DNA from: Draconibacterium sp.
Lineage (GTDB): Bacteria > Bacteroidota > Bacteroidia > Bacteroidales > Prolixibacteraceae
DNA length: 5,093 nucleotides
Direction: 5' to 3'
NCBI GenBank assembly: GCA_015493625.1
Contig: WGCT01000372.1
Span: 1 to 5,093, forward strand
Made by a program: the position numbers and the translations under genes
Notes under the pieces: model-generated
Told to the model about the DNA's origin: nothing
Seen by the model: the letters and a program-made list of their open reading frames with translations, nothing else
Databases searched by the model: none
Shown here: piece after piece, positions 1 through 5,093 of the stretch
How the letters are laid out: the number at the start of each line of letters is the position of its first letter
Numbering within the stretch: position 1 is the stretch's first letter

Positions 1-11
1 AACAACTATTT

Positions 12-1721
12 GTGAAAAGAAAAAATAATAACAAATATTGGATACTAACGGCAGCAATAATTTCCTTAGTTATTGTGCTTACAATCTCGTTAAATTCTAT
101 TTTAGAAAACACTCTTCGGCAAATTATAAATATTAACCTTGAAAAATATAACAGCAGCACAAACAAAATATTCAGTATTGGCACTTCCGAGTTGAATATT
201 TGGGAAAGAACCCTGATAATAAAGAACATTAGTATTGTCCCCGACAGCACAGTTTTTAACGGAATGAAAAATGGCTCCCTAAAACAGGTAAGTAGCATGG
301 GAATAAACATTCCACTTCTTAAAATAAGAAAGTTGGGAATACTAAAAATGTTGACAAAACGAGACTTTTCATTGAAAGAAATTGTGGTAGAGGGAGTTGA
401 GTTTACCGTTTATAAAAACAATTTAAAGGTACGTGTCGAGAATAATGAATCGAACCTGTCGCTCGACTCGGTTTATATTGCCGGGTTAAAAAACATAAGT
501 TTAAACAGAATTGAGTTTAAGTCGTATAGCTACACATCGATAAATATAACAACAAACGATACTCTTTTCTCTTTTCGTGGAAACGACTTCGAAATAAATG
601 GGCTTGAATTGGATAAAGTAACCGATTCGGAGAAAATTTATACACTGAACACAAAAAAGCTGTCGTTAAGAATGCAGGAGCAACATATTAATTTTAGAGA
701 TGAAAACTATTCTATTGCACTGGGTGAACTCAACTATTTAGTTGCCGATGGTACTATTTCGTTATTAGATTTCGCACTAAAACCTACCTTAAATAAATAC
801 AAACTGGGTGCCTCGTATAAATACACAAAAGAGGTGTTCGACGTAAAAATTAAATCGATAAATATTTTTGGATACAATGTGGCAAAGGCGCTGAAACAGG
901 GAGTAATCAACATCGACTCGGTATTAATTGACGGAGCAAATATTGACATTTATAAAGACAGGAGGCTGCCGTTTAACCTCGACAACCGGCCCCTATTTAT
1001 ACAGCAAAAACTTAAAAAGATGAAGCAGCCTCTTCACATAAAAAATGTGAGGGTGAGCAATGGTAATTTTAATTTTTCGTTACACCCCAAAAATTCAAAA
1101 CAATTACTGCAAGTTGGCATCAGCAATATTTCGGGCAACATCGGGTTTATAACTTCTATTAAAGACAGCTTGCAATCGGGTAAACAACTAACAGTAAATG
1201 TAAAAGGTATTTTAATGGATGCTTCGCCACTTCAACTTAAAATAAAAATGCCTTACAACAAAGCTAACGATTCGTTCTATATTACAGGTAAATTGGGAAG
1301 TGGTAGTTTTACAAAATTTAATCCTGCACTCCATCCTGTTACCGGAATTAAATTTAAAAATGGCCGGTTAAAGAGTTTACGGTTTTACGCCAATGCCAGC
1401 CCTTCTTCTTCGGTTGGACAAATGACAATGCTTTATACTAATTTGCAAGCCGAAATTCCCAAAAAGAATATTGATAAAAAGAATAAATTTTTGAGTTTAG
1501 GTGCCAACACAGTATTGCACGCTTCAAACCCTTCGAGAAATGGAAAAATTCGTATTTCAACAATTAAAACCGACAGGGTTCTGTACAAAGGTTTTGGAAA
1601 TCTTCTTTGGAAAACGGTACAGTCGGGAATTGTAAACACAGTTTTAGTAACCGGAGAATCTCATAAAAAGGCAGAGCAGAAAACACAAACAAAAGGAAGG
1701 CGAAAAAAAAGAAAAAAATAA
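12..1721 (+). CDS. AsmA/DUF748-like periplasmic protein, inner-membrane anchored
   Basis: Seen: 569 codons ending in TAA. Residues 1-8 are basic/polar (KRKNNNK), residues 10-30 form one hydrophobic segment with no obvious signal-peptidase site, and the rest is soluble. The body is made of alternating beta-strand units of the type 'hxIxxVxIxGxxhxhY' (around 122-134, 299-314, 341-355, 366-380). The stretch IDIYKDRRLPF (311-321), followed by NRP and a basic helix to about 340, then 'LHIKNVRVSNGNFNF', is a pattern I recognise from Bacteroidota AsmA/DUF748-like proteins. The end (GKIRIS at 511, then GNLLWKTVQSG at 529-539) also fits that group. The last 19 residues are very Lys/Arg-rich. Known: AsmA-like proteins are anchored in the inner membrane, extend into the periplasm and are implicated in envelope lipid transport or homeostasis. 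Inferred: the same general role here; no substrate can be named. The GTG at 12 gives a typical basic-then-hydrophobic N-terminus, but no in-frame stop lies between it and the window edge, so the true start may be upstream. No Shine-Dalgarno sequence is visible. Confidence 0.85.
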   Translation: MKRKNNNKYWILTAAIISLVIVLTISLNSILENTLRQIININLEKYNSSTNKIFSIGTSELNIWERTLIIKNISIVPDSTVFNGMKNGSLKQVSSMGINIPLLKIRKLGILKMLTKRDFSLKEIVVEGVEFTVYKNNLKVRVENNESNLSLDSVYIAGLKNISLNRIEFKSYSYTSINITTNDTLFSFRGNDFEINGLELDKVTDSEKIYTLNTKKLSLRMQEQHINFRDENYSIALGELNYLVADGTISLLDFALKPTLNKYKLGASYKYTKEVFDVKIKSINIFGYNVAKALKQGVINIDSVLIDGANIDIYKDRRLPFNLDNRPLFIQQKLKKMKQPLHIKNVRVSNGNFNFSLHPKNSKQLLQVGISNISGNIGFITSIKDSLQSGKQLTVNVKGILMDASPLQLKIKMPYNKANDSFYITGKLGSGSFTKFNPALHPVTGIKFKNGRLKSLRFYANASPSSSVGQMTMLYTNLQAEIPKKNIDKKNKFLSLGANTVLHASNPSRNGKIRISTIKTDRVLYKGFGNLLWKTVQSGIVNTVLVTGESHKKAEQKTQTKGRRKKRKK

Positions 1722-1722
1722 A

Positions 1723-1755
1723 AAAGGAGTTCCAAAATATTATCGAAACTCCTTT
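1723..1755 (-). terminator. Rho-independent terminator of tRNA-Gln (possibly weakly bidirectional)
   Basis: A perfect 9-bp inverted repeat, AAAGGAGTT (1723-1731) and AACTCCTTT (1747-1755), encloses a 15-nt loop. Read on the minus strand, the hairpin is followed by TTT, A, seven T, C, eight T (complement of 1722 down to 1703), a strong though interrupted T-tract. It begins 8 nt beyond the mature tRNA 3' end, so it is well placed to terminate the tRNA transcript. On the plus strand the hairpin starts 2 nt after the stop codon of the AsmA-like gene but is followed only by a weak TTTAAATTATGTT tract (the first TTT is part of the stem), so termination in that direction is probably less efficient. 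Confidence 0.8.
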
Positions 1756-1763
1756 AAATTATG

Positions 1764-1836
1764 TTGACCCATCAGGGCTCGAACCTGAACTCTTCTGGAC
1801 CAAAACCAGACGTGTTGCCAATTACACCATGGGTCA
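1764..1836 (-). tRNA. tRNA-Gln (anticodon UUG)
   Basis: The minus strand folds into a complete 73-nt cloverleaf. The acceptor stem is TGACCCA/TGGGTCA with discriminator A. The D stem is GTGT/ACAC with an 8-nt loop containing GG. The anticodon stem is TCTGG/CCAGA with loop TTTTGGT, giving anticodon TTG (plus-strand positions 1801-1803). A 5-nt variable region follows, then T stem TCAGG/CCTGA with loop TTCGAGC, which fits the TTCRANY consensus. All stems are fully paired. The weak first pair U1-A72 is a known feature of glutamine tRNAs. The bases after the discriminator are C-A-T, so CCA is not encoded and must be added by CCA-adding nucleotidyltransferase. The gene is a single tRNA, antisense to both flanking protein genes, with its own terminator and a candidate promoter. 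Confidence 0.97.
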
Positions 1837-1866
1837 ATCATTAATGTCTTTTTTCTAAAGACGGTG

Positions 1867-1874
1867 CAAAAATA
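1867..1874 (-). promoter_or_regulatory. Candidate -7 element for tRNA-Gln (TATTTTTG)
   Basis: On the minus strand this reads TATTTTTG, an exact match to the Bacteroidota primary sigma factor -7 consensus TAnnTTTG. It lies 30 bases upstream of the mature tRNA 5' end, so transcription would start near 1860 and give a leader of roughly 25 nt for removal by RNase P. The -33 box is not convincing: GTGTTTC is present about 17 nt upstream and TTTG about 25 nt upstream, both imperfect in sequence or spacing. The DNA is AT-rich, so a chance match is possible. Confidence 0.5.
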
Positions 1875-2062
1875 GAAATTTTTTTAATACTGAAACACTC
1901 AAATCAAATTTTTTCATTGGCATGCAATTTAATTGTTAATTCAGTTTGTTCCGTTTCTGTTTAAAAGGCTGTAAAACAGAGAGTATACACGGATTTTCAT
2001 TGCCGTTAATTATTTTGAGATATATTTTTAAAGAAGGTAAAACGCATTCGCTTATAAAACCT

Positions 2063-2070
2063 TATATTTG
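2063..2070 (+). promoter_or_regulatory. Candidate -7 element for the DUF2723 gene (TATATTTG)
   Basis: TATATTTG matches the Bacteroidota -7 consensus TAnnTTTG exactly and ends 21 nt before the ATG at 2092. Transcription would begin around 2075-2078, leaving a 5' leader of only about 15 nt. That is short but compatible with translation that does not rely on a Shine-Dalgarno site. No TTG or TTTG is seen at the expected -33 distance, so the promoter is only half supported. Confidence 0.45.
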
Positions 2071-2091
2071 CGCTGTTCTTAATAATCGATC

Positions 2092-5000
2092 ATGCAAAAA
2101 ACGAATTTAATTAACAATATTCTGGGGTGGGCAGTTTTTCTTATTGCTGCTGTAACTTTTATTTTAACACTCGAGCCAACAGCAAGTTGGTGGGATTGCA
2201 GCGAGTTTATTACAAGTGCATATAAATTTGAGGTAGGACATCCGCCGGGTGCACCTTTGCAAATGATTTTGGGCCGTATATTTACGCTTTTTGCTCCCGA
2301 CGCGTCGAAAGCAGCATTTATGGTTAATCTAATGTCGGCATTGGCAAGTGCGGCTACAATTATGTTGCTTTACTGGAGTATTGTTCATTTGGCCCGTAAA
2401 CTTTTTCCGGCTGAAAAATTAACAAAAGGAGAACAAATTGCCGTTTGGGGAAGTGGGTTAGTTGGTGCATTAGCGTTTGCCTTTACCGATTCGTTTTGGT
2501 TTTCGGCTGTCGAAGGAGAAGTTTATGCCCTCTCGTCGTTTTTTACCGCAGCTGTTTTTTGGGCTATTCTGAAATGGGAAAATGTGGCCGACCAAAAATA
2601 TGCAAACCGCTGGATAATATTAATTGCCTACCTGATTGGATTATCAACCGGTGTTCACTTATTAAATCTTTTGGCCATTCCCGCAATTGGAATGGTATAT
2701 TATTTTCGTAAATATACATTTTCGTGGAAAGGAGCGGCAATTGCACTGGGCGTTTCAATACTTATTCTGGCAGGAATTCAGTACGTAATTATTCCGGGAG
2801 TTGCCCGTGCAGCTTTTGTTTTCGACAGGTTGTTTGTAAATGGATTTGGACTGCCATTTAATTCGGGTATTTTATTTATGGTTGTTGCCATTATTGCCGC
2901 GCTGGTTTGGGCGGTACTATATACAACAAAGAAGAATCTGCCGGTTTGGAATCTTGCTGTAACGGTTATTATTGCCATTCTTATCGGATATTCTTCGTTT
3001 GCAATAATAATAATTCGTGCATCGGCAAATCCGCCAATGAACCAAAACCACCCCGACAATGCATTTGCACTGCTACGTTATTTAAATCGCGAGCAGTATG
3101 GCGACCGCCCGTTGGTTTATGGCCCGTATTACAATGCTCCGGCCATTGCAAGTGTTGGCGAAAAACCTCAATACAACGAAGTTGACGGGAAATATAAAGT
3201 TACGGGAACATTGGCAGGAGGAACAAAATACGACCCTAAATTAGAAACAATTTTCCCTCGAATGTATAGCAGTCAACCCAACCATATTAAAGCGTACAAA
3301 GAGTGGGGCAAAGTAAAAGGAACTCCTGTGAGAATTCGCGATAGAGGGAAAGTAAAAACCGTTTATAAACCCACCTTTTTCGAAAACTTGCGCTTCTTCT
3401 TTTCGTATCAGGTTGGATACATGTATATGCGCTATTTTATGTGGAACTTTGTAGGGCGGCAAAACGATATTCAGGGAAGCGGTGGTTTTGCATACGGAAA
3501 CTGGATTAGCGGAATTAAGTTTTTAGACGAAGCCAAAACAGGGCCAACCAAAAATATGCCTAAGTTTATGAAAAACGATCCGTCGCGAAATGAGTATTAT
3601 TTCTTACCACTGTTGTTCGGGTTAATAGGAATGTTTTATCAATATTCAAGAAGCAAAAAAGGAAAAGAGAGTTTTTTTGTAACCATGTTGCTTTTTATAT
3701 TTACCGGAATTGCAATTGTTGTCTATCTGAATCAATATCCATTTCAACCGCGTGAGCGCGATTATGCTTATGCCGGTTCGTTTTATGCATTTGCAATTTG
3801 GATTGGGCTGGCTGTTCCTGCGCTCTATTCATTACTAAAAAAAGTACTGAATGGTGCTGTTGGTGCTACTGTAGTAACACTTATTTCGCTTGTGCTTGTT
3901 CCCGGAATTCTTGCTTCGGAGAACTGGGACGACCACAACCGGTCGGGACGATACATGACCCGTGATTTTGCAAAAAACTACCTTGAATCGTGTGCACCCA
4001 ATGCGCTACTTTTTACTTATGGCGATAACGACACATTCCCTCTTTGGTATGTTCAGGAAGTGGAAGGTGTGCGCCCCGATGTTCGGATTATTAATCTCAG
4101 TTATTTAGGAATGGACTGGTATATTCGCCAACAAACAATGGCTACAAACGAGTCTGCACCTGTACCATTTTCGTTTAAACCTGCGCAATATTATATGGGA
4201 AACCGCGACGTTATTTTATTTCAACAACGTATTAAAGGGGCAATTGAATTAAGCGAAGCAATGAAATTTGTGGGAAGCGACGATGTACGTACAAAGGTAC
4301 AAGTTACTTCGGGCGAGATGATTGATTTTTTCCCTTCTCGCAACTTTAAAATCACAGTCGATAAACAAAAAGTACTTGAGTCGGGAACAGTAAAACCCGA
4401 AGATGCCAACTTAATTGTTGATGAGATACAGTTTAGAATAGGAAAGAATTTAATAACAAAAAGTGAAATGGCAATATTAAATATGGTTGCTGCAAATAAT
4501 TGGGAACGACCTATTTATATCGACCACAGTTTGTTGCACACCGGAAGCATTCCTTTTACCGATTATTTGCAATTCGAAGGGCTTGCTTACCGGCTTGTAC
4601 CTATAAAAACAAAACGCCGGGGAATTGAAACCGGCCGTGTTGACGTAGATATTTTGTACGACCATGTGATGAATAAATTTGTGTGGGGAAATGTAAACGA
4701 CCCCAATATTTATCTCGACGAGTACAACCGGAAAGAGTTGAAAATTATTCAGGTTCGCTATATGTTTGCAAGGCTTGCACAAGGTTTATTAGATAAAAAA
4801 GAGAAGCAAAAAGCTATTAACGTAATTGATAAAATGCTTGAATTATTCCCCGACAAGAAAATTCCATTAACTTACGATTCGTTTCCTGCAGCCGAAATTT
4901 ATTACCGTGCAGGTGCCACCGAAAAAGCAAATGAATTGGTGCGCACATTGGCAAAAAACGGTTTCGATATGTTAAAATATTACATTTCGCTTCCCGATAA

Positions 5001-5093
5001 ATTTGCCCGATTGGTACAAACCGACCAGAGCAGGGAAATGTCGAATATTCAGAATTTGTTAGTGCTTACAAAAGGGTTTAAACAGACTGAAAT
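2092..5093 (+). CDS. DUF2723 polytopic membrane protein, TMEM260-like putative protein O-mannosyltransferase (3' partial)
   Basis: Seen: an ATG at 2092, fixed by an in-frame TAA at 2083-2085 with no other start between, opens a frame of 1000 complete codons running off the window. After the first membrane helix (about 10-27) comes WWDCSEF (33-39) and then VGHPPGAPL (48-56), the diagnostic DUF2723 signature. D35 and E38 sit in the first periplasmic loop, where GT-C enzymes place their acidic catalytic residues. Other conserved-looking motifs are VEGEVYAL (140-147), STGVHLLNLL (185-194), NPPMNQN (313-319), LNREQYGDRP, QPRERDYAYAGSFYAF (552-567), ENWDDHNRS (610-618) and YGDNDTFPLWY (643-653). 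About eight hydrophobic segments lie before residue 310, four more between 502 and 608, then a soluble C-terminal region with TPR-like helices from about 884. Known: human TMEM260, which shares this domain, is a protein O-mannosyltransferase. Inferred: this protein transfers a lipid-linked sugar to periplasmic proteins; donor and acceptors are unproven. It appears to be transcribed alone within the window. Confidence 0.95.
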   Translation, partial: MQKTNLINNILGWAVFLIAAVTFILTLEPTASWWDCSEFITSAYKFEVGHPPGAPLQMILGRIFTLFAPDASKAAFMVNLMSALASAATIMLLYWSIVHLARKLFPAEKLTKGEQIAVWGSGLVGALAFAFTDSFWFSAVEGEVYALSSFFTAAVFWAILKWENVADQKYANRWIILIAYLIGLSTGVHLLNLLAIPAIGMVYYFRKYTFSWKGAAIALGVSILILAGIQYVIIPGVARAAFVFDRLFVNGFGLPFNSGILFMVVAIIAALVWAVLYTTKKNLPVWNLAVTVIIAILIGYSSFAIIIIRASANPPMNQNHPDNAFALLRYLNREQYGDRPLVYGPYYNAPAIASVGEKPQYNEVDGKYKVTGTLAGGTKYDPKLETIFPRMYSSQPNHIKAYKEWGKVKGTPVRIRDRGKVKTVYKPTFFENLRFFFSYQVGYMYMRYFMWNFVGRQNDIQGSGGFAYGNWISGIKFLDEAKTGPTKNMPKFMKNDPSRNEYYFLPLLFGLIGMFYQYSRSKKGKESFFVTMLLFIFTGIAIVVYLNQYPFQPRERDYAYAGSFYAFAIWIGLAVPALYSLLKKVLNGAVGATVVTLISLVLVPGILASENWDDHNRSGRYMTRDFAKNYLESCAPNALLFTYGDNDTFPLWYVQEVEGVRPDVRIINLSYLGMDWYIRQQTMATNESAPVPFSFKPAQYYMGNRDVILFQQRIKGAIELSEAMKFVGSDDVRTKVQVTSGEMIDFFPSRNFKITVDKQKVLESGTVKPEDANLIVDEIQFRIGKNLITKSEMAILNMVAANNWERPIYIDHSLLHTGSIPFTDYLQFEGLAYRLVPIKTKRRGIETGRVDVDILYDHVMNKFVWGNVNDPNIYLDEYNRKELKIIQVRYMFARLAQGLLDKKEKQKAINVIDKMLELFPDKKIPLTYDSFPAAEIYYRAGATEKANELVRTLAKNGFDMLKYYISLPDKFARLVQTDQSREMSNIQNLLVLTKGFKQTE

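Noticed and set aside
734..1639. Minus-strand frames at 734-949 and 1433-1639
   Set aside because: They are antisense to the AsmA-like gene, with no recognisable protein features or promoter.
1764..1836. tRNA-Gln as an integration (att) site for a mobile element
   Set aside because: No repeat of the tRNA 3' portion was seen elsewhere in the window and no integrase is present; the flanking genes are ordinary envelope genes.
1954..1982. Hairpin TTTCTGTTT / AAACAGAGA (with one U-G pair, 11-nt loop) as a terminator or riboswitch
   Set aside because: It has no T-tract on either strand, sits in AT-rich DNA about 80 nt upstream of the probable promoter of the next gene, and matches no known regulatory RNA.
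1932..2118. Inverted 10-mers ATTGTTAATT (1932-1941) and AATTAACAAT (2109-2118) as an operator pair
   Set aside because: They are low-complexity AT sequence, and one copy lies inside the coding region; a chance match is the simplest explanation.
2445..3185. Plus-strand frames at 2445-2711 and 2907-3185 in other phases
   Set aside because: They overlap the DUF2723 gene in shifted frames, give Cys/Arg-rich low-quality translations, and have no start signal of their own.
4477..4782. Minus-strand open frame of 101 codons and other short minus-strand frames (2564-2758, 2778-3059, 3241-3462, 4221-4409)
   Set aside because: All lie inside the DUF2723 coding region, whose motifs are clear in the plus frame. 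Their translations show no recognisable domain, and their openness follows from codon bias.

Overview
The window looks like a chromosomal housekeeping stretch from a Bacteroidota bacterium. The evidence is a large DUF2723 membrane protein of the type widespread in this phylum, an AsmA-like protein with the 'KDRR.PF...RP' signature I associate with Bacteroidota members, TAnnTTTG-type promoter elements, AT-rich DNA and no clear Shine-Dalgarno sequences. Frequent TCG serine codons and the general style would fit a Bacteroidales/Marinilabiliales-type lineage, but that finer placement is only a guess.

Layout: (1) 12-1721 (+) encodes a 569-residue AsmA/DUF748-like envelope protein: an N-terminal membrane anchor, a long beta-rich periplasmic body and a very basic C-terminal tail. 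Its reading frame is open to the left edge, so its start could lie outside the window. (2) 1723-1755 is a 9-bp hairpin. Its strong T-tract is on the minus strand, so it mainly terminates the tRNA gene next to it; the tract overlaps the codons for the basic tail of gene 1. (3) 1764-1836 (-) is tRNA-Gln(UUG), without an encoded CCA. (4) 1837-2091 is an AT-rich intergenic region carrying a probable -7 element for the tRNA on the minus strand and one for the downstream gene on the plus strand. (5) 2092 to the right edge (+) is a DUF2723 protein, a polytopic GT-C-like membrane protein related to eukaryotic TMEM260 (a protein O-mannosyltransferase). It has 1000 complete codons and is cut by the window end. 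This largest gene has no stop codon within the window.

The two protein genes are separated by an antisense tRNA gene with its own terminator, so they are probably independent transcription units. Both products belong to the cell envelope. A speculative functional link is that the DUF2723 protein may glycosylate periplasmic proteins, and the AsmA-like protein carries five matches to the Bacteroidota O-glycosylation motif D-(S/T)-(A/I/L/M/T/V). I found no mobile element, CRISPR array, defence system or other clearly new system.
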